From positions 1,432,563 to 1,496,562 of the forward strand of contig OU452212.1 of assembly GCA_911728435.2 (NCBI GenBank): a stretch of 64,000 bases of DNA, in the 5' to 3' direction. Made by a program: the position numbers and the translations under genes. Below, piece after piece: positions 12,601 to 22,640 of this stretch (the stretch's first letter is position 1; each line of letters begins with the position of its first letter). This stretch comes from Apoderus coryli. Its lineage: Eukaryota; Arthropoda; Insecta; Coleoptera; Attelabidae. The notes beneath the pieces are model-generated. The model searched no databases and had not been told where the DNA came from. It worked only from the letters and a program-made list of their open reading frames with translations.

Positions 12601-15600
12601 TCACTTTATAATATTACACTCACATACAAATTTGATTTAAGATTATGTCAGTTTTTGAATAAGTTTGTTTGTATTGACCGTTGCTAGGAAAACTGTACGA
12701 TTTTTTTACCAAGCTCTGCGATTTTTTTACCGTACGTAATAGGAATCTCACATTGATCGGAGACGATGTGTTTTTAAGTATTTACAGTAGTGGTCCTAGG
12801 TAAAACGTTTTAAATGCTCTAAATGTCTGATAAAACTGATTGGCAAATGCAGAATACGTTTCCAAGGAAACCTAAACATTCCAAAAAAAAAATCGAGAGT
12901 GTTTTCAAGAATTGTTGTTGTAAAAGACTGTCGTATAGCCTTTATGTCTAAATATAGTATGTAGTTTAAAGACTTATTGGATATTGGCAAATATTTTATT
13001 TTTCACTGACTTTTTTATATATTCAACTGACATGATATTTTTTATATTCGAACAATAACAATGTAACAATACATTAACATACAGGGACTAAACTACTATT
13101 ATTATTAACTAAATATTTAACAGTTGTAAAAAGTGCAATATTTATTTCAAAAATTCATCTCTTCAACCGATAACGATACAGAGAAGGAGAAACCAGCAAA
13201 ATGTTAAAAACGAACGAAACTGTGCAGAAAAGCATATTATGCAGTGTAATTTATGTTGCAGAATTACTCTACAGTGTGTTACAAAACACAAAAAAATATG
13301 CTTTTTTATTTTCCTGTAGATTTCACCATGTAAACTGTATTTTTGAAAATTGAATAAAATTAATTAAAACCGAAACAATTATCTACATAAAAAAAAAAAA
13401 GGTTGAAATCGGACTATGGAAGAAAAAGGTATAATACATTAAATTTGATCTAAATTTTTGTCGGGGAGTGTACTGACAGTATTGACAATAATAATTACTG
13501 ATGATTCAATTTGTGTTTAATATTTCAGTTACAAAAGAATTTTAGTTGTAATATCACATTCACAAGATTTCCTTAACGGCGTATGTACAAATATAATTCA
13601 TGTTAACAATAAACGGCTTAAATATTATACTGGTAATTATGATGCATTCATGAAAACAAGAATGGAACTCTTGGAGAATCAAATGAAGCAATACAATTGG
13701 GAACAGGACCAAATTAGTCATATGAAGGTAAACTATATTATACTTTCTTCAGAAGTAGCCCCTACTACTGTGGATGTCCAAATATATTGGTAAAACACTG
13801 TCACATCCACCAACATTATGTCTGTATTCAACTAATAAGACATATTTCGACCTCAGCCAAGGTAATCATCAGGTATCCACTACAACTACAAAAATCATAA
13901 CTTACTTACAAAAAACTTAACCTTTTCACTGCGGCGCACTCTTCTTGTAACGTATTGTCGTGTGCGGCTGCCACAGAGCTCGTTGGCCAAAAACGTCTCC
14001 CGCAGCCAGGGTTGACGGGTTCAGTTTTATTAGACAGTGGCGTAACATTCAAAATTTGAAAGTAATGTGGTTAAATATACCAATAATAATAATAGTATAA
14101 TAATAAGTATAATTTTTATGGTTTATATTTTTGGGGTTCGTACATTTTTAGGAAACAAAAATAGCTCATTTTTATTTCCGTGTCAAAATTTACAAACAAC
14201 GTTTCGTTGCATTATTTGCAACTTCTTCAGGTTTTTTATCTTTTTAACTTTTTGACACAAGTTTACTAATAACTTTTTATTAAAATTGTGTATAAATAAA
14301 AAAACACAGAGTAAGACATCATTTGAGATGCGTTAGAATTCCAAACACTTATACGCAAAATAAATGTAATTGGAACGCATGTCAAATGATGTCTTACTCA
14401 GTTTTTTTATTTATACACAATTTTAATAAAAAGTTATTGGTAAACTTGTGTCAAAAAGTTAAAAAAAAGAAAAAAACGTGAAGAAGTTGCAAATAATTCA
14501 ACGAAACGTTGTTTATAAATTTTGAATAAAAATGAACTATTTTTGTTTCCTAAAAATATACAAGAAGAAGGTTAAAAAAATACGAAATATAGTGAAAATA
14601 AGTATAATTATATATAGTTTTGTTATAAGGTAACCTACAAAATGCAGCATAAAATTTTTATTTACATAGGCGTTCGTAAATAGTAGAAAAGGGGGTAAAA
14701 TAAAAAAATATTCAAAATGTAAAAAATTTTATATTTAACTAGTTGAATTGGTGTTAAAAATACACGACAAAAATTAATGTACCATAGGCGTCCGTGAAAA
14801 TTCCATAAAAGGATCAGAAAAATTTGTATCCGTGATGACTCAAAAACCACTTAACGGATTTTAACCACAATTGGTACGAAAATACTACAGGATATTTATA
14901 GGTGGTGATTAACATTGAGCGTAGGCAAGGGGTTTAAAAGAGGGTTCAAAAATTGTAAAAACCATAGTTCTTAAACTTATCCGAAATATTGAATAATTTT
15001 TTGTGCGTTTAATTAAATATAACCTGAAATATTTAACTTAAACAATTAGAGCACATTGTCATTCGAAAAAAGTGTAAAATGGGGTAAAAAGGTTAGAAAA
15101 AAAACGTATTTCTTAAACATAGCAGAAATATTGAATAGTTATTTATAGCTCTGATAGAATATAACGTATAAAATGTGTTATAAATAACTTGTTTTCATAG
15201 GCGTTCGTAAATAGTGTAAAAGGGGTCAAAATAAAACAAAATTATATTTCCTAAACTTATTCGAATTACGGAATAATTTTTCATAGTTGTGATAGAATTT
15301 AACCTAAAAAAATGTTACATAAATGAACTGGTTCACACAGGCGTTCGAAAATAGTGTAAAAAGGGTACAAAAAAAGAGGGCAAAATAAATTTTATAATAA
15401 AACTAAACAAATTCAGCTTTTTTGTGTACAAGAACTTGGCCTAGAAGATATGAAATATAAAATATGTACGTATAAATAGTGCCTCCAAAGAGAAGAAAAA
15501 GGAACAAAATATATACATTTTAGATAAAATTATTACTTTTACACTTAAATATGGAGAGCTATTCGTGCCTCGAGGTCAACAGTTTATTGTTTATAAAAAT

Positions 15601-18600
15601 TGCTTTTATTTAAAAATTTCAAAATAAAATAAACGGAAAATAAGAACACGTTACAAAAATTAAAAACACTAATAAAAAATTATATTGCATTATTAATCAT
15701 AATTTAACACTTATATTCGGCTTTGAGTTATTCCTAGGGCCATATAAAAATTTTAAAAAATTATTAGAAGAAAACCATTTTAAACAAAAAAAAAAGTTAA
15801 TACAAAGCAAACACAATCGTCACCTCCACAAAATTTTTTATTTGTAAAATTTAGTTAAAATACATACATGTTTCGAGGATTCAGATCCTCATCATCAGTG
15901 CCAACCTACAATTTGTATAAACAAAAGACATTATAAAGTGTCAAGTTGTGTAATATAATAGCTAACCTACCCAGTGTATTAACATTATTCTTCTTTTTTA
16001 TTAAGGCATTATTAGCTGTGATGTTTTTATATTGAACCAACTCCCCATCGCCTCAAGCTCCCTCTGAAGATCTATGCAGTCCTCGTACGACACGATAGTC
16101 GCGAACAGCGAAAAACAACCTGTTAACTTGCAGACACTCGTTAAAATACAGTTACCACGACCAAAACAATAAAATCGCCACAGTTTGGTACTTACTTTGT
16201 GTAAAACATCCATCTGAGAAAGGCTTTTTTTTAATAACTTCAAAAAGCACAAAAATTTCAACTAAATTTAAAAAACCGCGTACAGAATATAATGTTGTAC
16301 TGAGACAGAAATAAATTGGTAAATAATAATAAATAATTGTCAGTAGCAGCAAAGGAATGTTTTTGCTAAACCTACTACTGTGTATTCAGTCAGTTAAGTG
16401 CCAAACTATGGCAATTTTCCTTGAAGAAGTTTAAATAACAGCGAAAAATACTGAAAACTTGTTTACACCTATCTTTGAATTGAAAATGGCTTTAAATTTA
16501 ACAATAAAAAATCCAGGGCCGTATTTAAAAAACGGAGTAGATGATGGTTTTTCAAAAACGAAACGTCGTAGTGCAAATTTGTAAACGCTATCTTATTCTC
16601 CTCAAAAAGTAACAATAAGAAAGTCCTTGTAATTTTTTTATATCTGTAAAAGTAATGTCAGAAATAAATAAAAACTGAAATCGCAAAGAATTCTCGAAAA
16701 CGGCTAAAGTTAGTTTACTTTTACCATTTAAAAGGTGTTTAAATTGTACAACTTTTCTCTAATTTGACCGACATTGTAACTCCTACCGTTTCTAATGCTA
16801 TCCCATTCTTATCTTGGACACAATGTATGTAAAAAGTCTTCTTTATTATTTTTAAATTATTTAATAAAACTCTCAAAACCACACCCAAAATCATTTATTA
16901 TTTGTCATCACATAAAACAACGTATTTCTAACAGCTCTTATTAACATCTCTCCTCTATTACATCTTCTTATCTTATGCTATTCTCATCACTAGTTCGGCC
17001 GTCCTTATTGTATCGAAAACCAAAACCTGTTTGTCTGGTGTGACGTAGGCGAACCACGTCGGAATGTACTTTACAGGGGATGATTATTAACATGTATATG
17101 AAAGTCCATGTTCTTTTTGTAGAATTACATCGCCCGGTTTGGTCACGGTTCCGCCAAACTCGCACGTCAAGCTCAATCAAAGGAAAAAACCCTCGCAAAA
17201 ATGGTGGCTCAAGGACTCACCGAGAAAGTTACTAACGAGAAAATTGTCACATTCTATTTCCCCAGTTGTGGTACAATTCCACCACCTGTTATTATGGTTC
17301 AAAATGTCAGTTTCCGGTATAATGAGAAATCACCAATAATCTATAGGAATTTGGAATTCGGTATTGATTTAGATACACGATTGGCGTTGGTGGGGCCCAA
17401 TGGGGCTGGCAAAAGTACATTATTGAAGCTACTCTACGGTGAAGTAAGTTATTTGCTATTGTAATAGAAATCTTTCATAAAGTATTGACTGTCCTCATAT
17501 TATATAGTTGGTGCCCACTGAAGGAATGATCCGAAAAAATTCCCATTTGAGAATCGCCAGGTATCATCAGCATTTACATGAGTTACTGGACTTAGATCTG
17601 TCGCCTTTGGAATACATGATGAAGTCGTTCCCGGATGTGAAGGAAAAGGAAGAAATGAGGAAAATTATTGGCCGATATGGATTGACTGGTCGGCAACAGG
17701 TTTGTCCTATACGACAGCTGTCAGACGGACAACGATGTCGTGTAGTGTTTGCTTGGTTGGCATGGCAAGCACCCCATCTACTGTTTCTTGACGAACCTAC
17801 GAATCATTTAGATATGGAGACAATTGACGCGCTAGCAGATGCTATTTCAGACTTTGAGGGTGGTATGGTGTTAGTTAGTCACGATTTCAGGCTGATCAGT
17901 CAGGTAATTACATTTTACTATCAGTATTTAACATTGAACACGAATAATTTAATTATTAAGGTCGTTTTCACTTTTTGTGGTACCAGGAAAACAGTTTTTA
18001 ATTTATTGTTCGAGCGCCAACACCTGCAGGAGTGACCAGTCTTCAGTGAAATTAATTCTCTCTGTTTTTCTTTCCTAACCCTTGCATATGAAAAGCCCCA
18101 AGGTTCCTGTTTAGGAAGAATATTAATTGGAGTTATTGTTTATTTAATTGATATTAAATAACCTAGAACACTAAATGAATTACGAATTTCTCACTTAAGT
18201 CCTCGAGACATGGGCTCTCCAGTCAAAATGTCATGTCCATGGATGTCCGGAAATGACAGGTACATGGTCATACGAAGCTGAAGCGGATCCAGTTGAATAC
18301 GAAGTGGAGAAAACGGAAACTCTCGCAGAGGAAGAGAGAAGAAGCCTAAGATGTTGGGTGGCTTTTTGGTAGGCCTAGTTGAGATCGTATCTCCCCAGGC
18401 TCAATGGTATTGACTAAATATATAGTGGATCAATGAAAATATCGTGGTAGAAGCTTTATCAGCAAAACAAACGTACCGATAAACGTAACGAAACAAGCTT
18501 CGATGAATTATTTAAATATTTCATCAAATCCCAAAATTTGGATATGTAGAACAGCTCAAAATAAATGAAAATGTTTATTTCTGCCCAATATCTTTCAATG

Positions 18601-19927
18601 CCAATTCAATACTCAACTGGTATGGGAATGTCAAAGAGAACTTAGGGCCTGGGCGGACCACAATAGGGTTAATCTAGTGTGGGTCTCAGGACACTCGGGA
18701 ATAGGATTGGCTGACTAGGCAAGCCTCTGAAACCCCATATACTGGCACGGAACTTGCGCTGGGATTCTCTAATAGAATGACGAGGGAACTCCTCAAGTGT
18801 TGTACCAAACCTGGATAATTTTTCCAAAAGTTCTGAACTTATGGCGTCATCCAGGTATTAATTATGTATTTGACAGTGCTAAACGATATGCTAGTTGTGG
18901 GTTCTCTTCTTTTGTCAGAGAGTCGGCCATTTTATTCCCCTTTAGACCAGAGTGGCCAGAGATCCAGAGTCCCGATATTAGAGAGTCTGTTTTGACAATT
19001 CCACACTGTTCTTGATGCGCTCAAGGCCTTTCTGCCCGCTAGGCTATCAGCAAAGATTTTTGTGCACACAGATCAATGGCCAGGACTTCTGTCTGGAATA
19101 CAGCAAAACGACTCTCCACGGCACGGATATGGCACGCCTAGATTGGGCTCAAAACGTCTTGAACGAACAGAAGTAAAATATAACAATTTCCATGCCATTT
19201 CTAATGATGAATCCAAGCGTTTGGAAGCAGTCGCTACAATTTTGTCGATATGAAGCAAGAAAGTGATTTCTGCGTCAAATATCACTCCCAAGTCCCTAAC
19301 TTGTCTCATCCGGTGGAGGGTCTCACCGGAAAGAGTATATTCATAACCCACAGGATCCTTCAATCTAGAAAACGACAGGATATTACACTTCGATATACAC
19401 CAAGAGGAGAGAAGGTCCACATCGAAAAGATAATAAACAATAAGGGGCCTAGATTTGACCCCTGGGGTACACCAGATGTCAGTGCACACTCTGTAGATTT
19501 ACGTACTGTCGTCTGCCTAACAAATACGAGTAGGATTGGAAAAATTTAAGAAGCTGTGAAGAAAAGCCGACATTTTCTAATTTTGCTAACAGTAAAAAAC
19601 GGTTAAAGGCCTTCCTAAAATCTGTGTAAAGGACATCGACCTGCCGCAGACGATCCAGAGCAGAGCAAACCTGCTCAGAAAGATTCGGCATGCAAGACCG
19701 AGCACTCATAAATCCGTGTTGTTCAGGATAAGGCCTGAACTTATGTTAGAATAGATGACTCCCTACCTATAAATAGATACTTGTATAGTTTAATTTCGTT
19801 AATGTTTCAGGTGGCAGAAGAAATCTGGGTGTGCGAAAAAGGAACCGTAACGAAATGGCCTGGTGATATTCTATCGTACAAGGCACATCTGAAAGCGAAA
19901 ATATTTAAGGACACTTCAAAAAAATAA
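9627..19927 (+). CDS. ABCF2: ATP-binding cassette sub-family F member 2 (ABCF2), 8 exons
   Basis: Soluble twin-ABC ATPase without membrane segments; ABCF proteins act on ribosomes (family knowledge). Exons: 9627-9789, 9853-10044, 10301-10504, 10719-10986, 13529-13727, 17123-17443, 17508-17903, 19811-19927; all borders GT-AG, total exactly 1860 nt, 619 residues against about 623 in human. The N terminus is Lys-rich ([20 protein letters not shown]). NBD1: Walker [10 protein letters not shown] (119-127), signature FSGGW (232-236), Walker B LLLLDEP (252-258), [11 protein letters not shown]2: Walker [10 protein letters not shown] (433-441), signature LSDGQ (520-524), Walker B LLFLDEP (540-546), VSHDFRLI. 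All catalytic motifs are intact. Intron 4 (2.5 kb) is mostly a Tc1 element, intron 5 (3.4 kb) holds a hammerhead unit, a foldback element and a Helentron-like copy, and intron 7 (1.9 kb) holds LINE debris. Poly(A) signals near 20065. Confidence 0.97.
11222..11353 (-). repeat. hammerhead-bearing insertion in the left Tc1 arm
   Basis: About 210 bp (roughly 11218-11430) interrupts the left terminal repeat of the Tc1 element and is absent from the right one. Its core is repeated at 13748-13872: both contain CTGTGGATGTCC, TTGGTAAAACACT and CACATCCACCA, then a hammerhead-like end. Likely a retrozyme or Penelope-type relic (inference). Confidence 0.6.
11320..11353 (-). ncRNA. hammerhead ribozyme-like motif 1
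   Basis: On the minus strand: CTGATGA, stem-loop GACC..GGTC (the 16-nt palindrome GACCTTAGCTAAGGTC), GAAAC, AT, then GTC. This is the conserved hammerhead core CUGANGA / stem II / GAAA / NUH with a two-base-pair stem III, the minimal form described for Penelope-like elements and retrozymes. Stem I pairing is weak, so activity is doubtful. Confidence 0.55.
12270..12578 (-). pseudogene. Crypton-type tyrosine recombinase, internally deleted
   Basis: Minus strand from the ATG at 12578: [10 protein letters not shown], a frameshift, then the typical N-terminal segment ([34 protein letters not shown]). After a short TCTAATAAG duplication (12361-12382) it jumps to the C-terminal end of the same kind of protein, [16 protein letters not shown]. 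The His-x-x-Trp and the presumed catalytic Tyr (codon at 12312-12314) are kept, while the middle with the catalytic Arg is gone. It runs straight into the truncated Tc1 transposase. Not functional. Assignment rests on recognised family motifs. Confidence 0.65.
13748..13872 (-). repeat. second copy of the hammerhead-bearing unit
   Basis: Same order of blocks as 11222-11353 (CTGTGGATGTCC, TTGGTAAAACACT, CACATCCACCA, hammerhead-like end), located at the start of ABCF2 intron 5. Divergent enough to be an old independent copy. Confidence 0.6.
13839..13872 (-). ncRNA. hammerhead ribozyme-like motif 2
   Basis: Minus strand: CTGATGA, stem II ACCT..AGGT, GAAA, TAT, GTC. Same 34-nt length as motif 1, with two compensating or wobble changes in stem II. 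Stem III is reduced to A-U plus a U-G wobble. Probably a decayed ribozyme. Confidence 0.5.
14145..14566. mobile_element. foldback element 1 with hammerhead-like arms
   Basis: Arms of about 190 bp (14145-14337 and 14370-14566) are inverted copies of each other around a ~35-bp centre. The left arm read on the minus strand has CTGAAGA, stem GTTGCA..TGCAAC, GAAAC, GTT, GTT (14195-14230), again a hammerhead-type core since position 7 is variable. The right arm on the plus strand has the same with GTGAAGA (14478-14513). No coding sequence. Lies in ABCF2 intron 5, directly left of a Helentron-like copy. Confidence 0.7.
14600..15583 (+). mobile_element. Helentron-like non-autonomous element, copy C
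   Basis: Same tandem units as copies A and B (AGGCGTTCG at 14669, AGGCGTCCG at 14787, conserved block AACTCAAAAACCACTTAACG at 14832, further units to 15350) and the same 3' hairpin region (ATATGGAGAGCTATTCGTGC). The terminal CTAG is missing and the hairpin has a T for G, so this 3' end is mutated. In ABCF2 intron 5. Confidence 0.7.
15865..15898 (-). ncRNA. hammerhead ribozyme-like motif 3
   Basis: Minus strand: CTGATGA, stem II GAGGAT..ATCCTC (six base pairs), GAAAC, AT, GTA. 34 nt, as motifs 1 and 2. Cleavage triplet GUA satisfies NUH. Stem I begins U-A, G-C, U-G. The surrounding 15600-16000 is AT-rich without other recognisable parts. Confidence 0.5.
16005..16140 (-). pseudogene. LINE reverse transcriptase fragment
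   Basis: Minus-strand reading has [20 protein letters not shown] then [11 protein letters not shown], which fits the region after the YADD box in jockey/R1-type reverse transcriptases (D..xLQxxLxxLxxWxxxNxL). Very short and isolated, in ABCF2 intron 5. The remainder of the intron (16140-17122) shows nothing recognisable. Confidence 0.45.
18600..18765 (+). pseudogene. RNase H domain fragment of a LINE, plus strand
   Basis: Plus-strand translation contains [14 protein letters not shown], the (V)xGHSGxxGNExAD box of LINE-encoded RNase H, followed by stops. In ABCF2 intron 7. Flanking 17904-18600 shows no other recognisable sequence. Confidence 0.5.
18800..19730 (-). mobile_element. LINE remnant (reverse transcriptase then RNase H), minus strand
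   Basis: Reading leftward: 19709-19479 has [18 protein letters not shown] and [16 protein letters not shown] text; 19489-19073 has [34 protein letters not shown]; then 19060-18830 has [12 protein letters not shown] and [17 protein letters not shown]. The order RT to RNase H marks an I/R1-type non-LTR element. Frameshifts and stops throughout. In ABCF2 intron 7, opposite to the gene and to the neighbouring plus-strand RNase H piece. Confidence 0.65.
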
Positions 19928-20064
19928 TGAATTGAAACGTCCGCATCATTATCATTAATTTAACAATTGTGTTTTAGTAAATTCGTTCGAACTAGAAATT
20001 TAATTAATTAACTAAACAATTAAATCGGATTTGAAATCTGAAAAACACGATCTATTATTAAAAT

Positions 20065-20070
20065 AATAAA
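20065..20070 (+). terminator. candidate poly(A) signal of ABCF2
   Basis: AATAAA 138 bp after the stop codon, the first of several overlapping copies up to about 20125. Confidence 0.5.
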
Positions 20071-20384
20071 TAAATATCAATTGATAAATAAATGATGCAC
20101 GATAATATTAATAAATTAAATAATAAAAAAAAAAAATAGGGAATAATAACAGCAACTTTTTTTAGCATTTGTGAATCATCGCGGGAACTGATTCTTTTGG
20201 TGGTATAGTGTTTTTTATTAATCAATTTTTCTGATGGATTTTTTATAATTATTCTAATTTATTTCTTAATTTTATCGATTTCGAGGAAATATTTATATTT
20301 TTATTTGTTTAAAATATTAATTTGATACTTCGTTCAGAGGCAATTGCTTTCCTTGTTATATTTTCGAAATAATTGGTTGAGTTG

Positions 20385-20634
20385 CAGTGGCGGCTTGTCA
20401 TAGCAAAGCTTCATCTAAATATTCAGTAAAATTAATAATATTTAAGAATTTTATTTTATTGTGTAATTATTTTTCAATGCACTCCGGCATATACCCAATA
20501 TAGAACGAGATACAACCACCTGACGGCCGGGCCGGCTGTCGACCTTCATATAAACATAGTTGCCAGCGTGTAAGCATAGCAGACTTTATTTTTTGTTATG
20601 CTTCACCACAGTAAACTGCCACAAGCCGCCACTG
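20385..20634. mobile_element. hAT-type MITE, 250 bp, with 8-bp target duplication
   Basis: Terminal inverted repeats CAGTGGCGGCTTGT / ACAAGCCGCCACTG, flanked by perfect 8-bp duplications TTGAGTTG (20377-20384 and 20635-20642). Eight-base duplications and CAGTGGNG ends are hAT hallmarks. No coding sequence. The intact duplication suggests a fairly recent insertion. Confidence 0.92.
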
Positions 20635-20655
20635 TTGAGTTGTGTCCTTAATATA

Positions 20656-21769
20656 AAGGATTTTCCAAGAATTAGAGGCTTCATTTTGATGTTTAAGAAA
20701 AACACGTATTTTTTTTGTAAAATATCATTTAATTTTTATTTCATTCCATTTTGCCATTAATAATGAAAAACAATATCAGACAATACTCAACACTCACAAT
20801 ATTCCTGCCGTTATTGATGAAATAGAGGCGCAAATGTGATGGAAACTTTCATCAAAAGGGGTCGTCTTTTGATGAAAGTTTCCATCACATTTGCGCCTCT
20901 ATTTCATCAATAACGGCAGGAATATTGTCTTTGAGTGTTTCAATTGACTGGGGAGCATTGGTATAAACCTTGTCTTTCACGTAACCTCAAAGAAAAAAAT
21001 TCCAATCGTGTTAAATCACATGATATTGCGGGCAATTTCGAGAAATGGATTAATGAAAACAGAGCAATGCTTTCGCCACTTGTATGGCACGTATCGCCGT
21101 CTTGTTGGAAATAAACATTACCTTCCAATTCTCGCAATAAAAAAGTCATTAATCATGGCCCAAAAAAACGCACCAAACAGTTACACGATGTGGATGTGAA
21201 CTTCAAGAATCATTTTGGATTTTCTGCTTATTAAAGTAGGCTCCAAGAAGAAGAAATTCTGGATCATTATCTTGCATTTCCAACACCCAATTGGCAGACA
21301 CGACGCTGCGCTGTTGATAGTCGACTGGCTTAAGTTCGTTATTAATTGAACTTTGTAAGCCTTAAGACCCAAATCTTTATGAAAAATTCGGTGTAATGTC
21401 GTTTACGAACCAAGAACGACGTGGAAGCGACAAACCTGGATTTTCGTTCACACTTTCAGCTACAGAAGCAATATTTGCTGGTGTTCTTGGGCGACGAACA
21501 CGAGTTCGGTTGTTCACATCACTAACTTGTCCCGACGACGACCAAAAACACTTTTAACTTTTCGAACTGTTTCAGCGAAATTTTCAGCATTTTTATAGTG
21601 AATTTTACTAATTTCGATGCGTTGTTGAAGCGTGTATCGTTCCATTTTTAAAAATACCTTAGTTTTTACTTGTCATCTGTCAAAAAATGACAGATCTGAT
21701 TTTGATAACTAGCAAAATAGCGGGAAATTCAAAATGAAACCTCTATTTATTGGAAAACCCCTTAAGCCC
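20656..21769 (-). mobile_element. mariner-type element, broken transposase
   Basis: Inverted ends of about 35 bp (GGATTTTCCAAGAATTAGAGG near 20658 against CCTCTATTTATTGGAAAACC near 21750) next to TA. Minus-strand transposase begins at ATG 21645 (MERYTLQQRIEISKIHYKNA, AETVRKVKSVFGRR). Later come LKAYKVQLITN, CWKCKIMIQNF-type remnants, then VYFQQDGDTCHTSGESI (second Asp region), ISCDLTRLEFFSLRLRE and LKDNIPAVIDEIEAQM at the C terminus (20940-20866). Frameshifts and stops. The 3' end is duplicated in inverted orientation (see 20797-20927). Confidence 0.8.
20797..20927. repeat. perfect 62-bp inverted repeat with 7-nt loop
   Basis: Arms 20797-20858 and 20866-20927 are perfect inverse complements around GGGTCGT. 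The right arm is the C-terminal coding end of the adjacent mariner transposase (minus strand), so the left arm is an inverted duplicate of it. Perfect identity in otherwise decayed sequence implies a recent event or an assembly artefact. Confidence 0.95.
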
Positions 21770-21771
21770 TG

Positions 21772-22065
21772 GGATGGGAGAAATTGTAAGACAAAAAATA
21801 AAAATTGTCTAAACTTTGGTCAACGTTTCGTTTATTCTACATAAACTTCTTCAGGGCCTGCATGTAACGAAAGATTTTTTTTTAATATTTATACAAGTAG
21901 GTAATTAAAATTTCAAGTCGTTCAACTAAACAAATTATACAATAATTAGTAATTTAGTCATTTTAAAAAATATATAAGAAGGTTATGTAGAATAAACGAA
22001 ACGCTGACCAAAGTTTCGGCAAATTTTAATTTTTTTGTCCTACCATCTAAGGATAATTGAATAAC
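21772..22065. mobile_element. foldback element 2 with hammerhead-like arms
   Basis: Arms 21772-21862 and about 21970-22062 are inverted copies. Left arm, minus strand: CTGAAGA, stem GTTTAT..ATAAAC (6 bp), GAAAC, GTT. Right arm, plus strand: ATAAGAAGG, then ATGTAGAATAAACGAAACGC. Same design as foldback element 1 with a different stem sequence, and the cleavage triplet is not clear. It starts within a few bases of the right end of the mariner element. Confidence 0.6.
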
Positions 22066-22225
22066 TTTCGACTTTTTTTTATGTGAGTTAGTATTTCTTT
22101 CTAAGAGTTTCATTTTTTTTTGTGATACATAATTATTATATTGAAGAGACAAAAATATACAATTTGAGCTAAATTATACATTATTTGTGTTTTTGTTATA
22201 AAATCTACAGTGTGTCTCATAACAT

Positions 22226-22640
22226 ATGGCTTTCATTTTACGAGATTGTGCGTCTGTTTTCGCCGTTCCACTGCAGAATCTGTTTGATGGATCTCTGAGA
22301 TCCAATATATTCCCAAAAGCTTGGAAAATTTCCCGCATTTACCCAATCCATAAACCTGCCGAGAATGATCATGTTGAAAATTATAGACCCGTCTCGCTCC
22401 TGCCCAACATCTCGAAGGTTTTTGAAGCGGCATTACACCGACAAATATTTACTCAAATTAAGCATCAGATTGATCCACAGCAGCACGGTTTTTTCCCAGG
22501 CCGCTCTACAGTAACCAACCTAACCTGTTTTCTAGAGGATGCATTTCGTGCCCTCGGGGAATGTCTGCGGATCGATGCGATTTATACAGATTTTTCGAAG
22601 GCTTTCGATAAGTTGTTATAAACAATCTGAACACACGGTG
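22226..22640 (+). mobile_element. LINE reverse transcriptase fragment
   Basis: Open reading of about 131 codons: IFPKAWKISRIYPIHKPAEN, ENYRPVSLLPNISKVFEAAL, QHGFFPGRSTVTNLTCFLED, IDAIYTDFSKAFDKLL. These are RT blocks 1-3 of a non-LTR element (YTDFSKAFD holds the first catalytic Asp). Truncated on both sides; the YADD block is absent. 22640-23470 carries nothing recognisable. Confidence 0.8.

Larger units (their letters stand above)
11019..13470 (-). mobile_element. Tc1-like element with ~200-bp terminal inverted repeats, inactivated and nested
   Basis: The ends CACTC/GAGTG are flanked by TA, and the arms 11019-11217 and about 13290-13470 are inverted copies; homology continues further in (11436-11465 against 13230-13275). 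Minus-strand transposase remnants: 12262-11864 reads [20 protein letters not shown] and [11 protein letters not shown] (first catalytic Asp); 11803-11558 has [11 protein letters not shown] and [11 protein letters not shown] (second Asp). After a frameshift comes [17 protein letters not shown] (Glu of DD34E), running to about 11460. The N-terminal DNA-binding part is missing, replaced by Crypton sequence, so it is not functional. It sits in ABCF2 intron 4, antisense to the gene. Confidence 0.85.
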
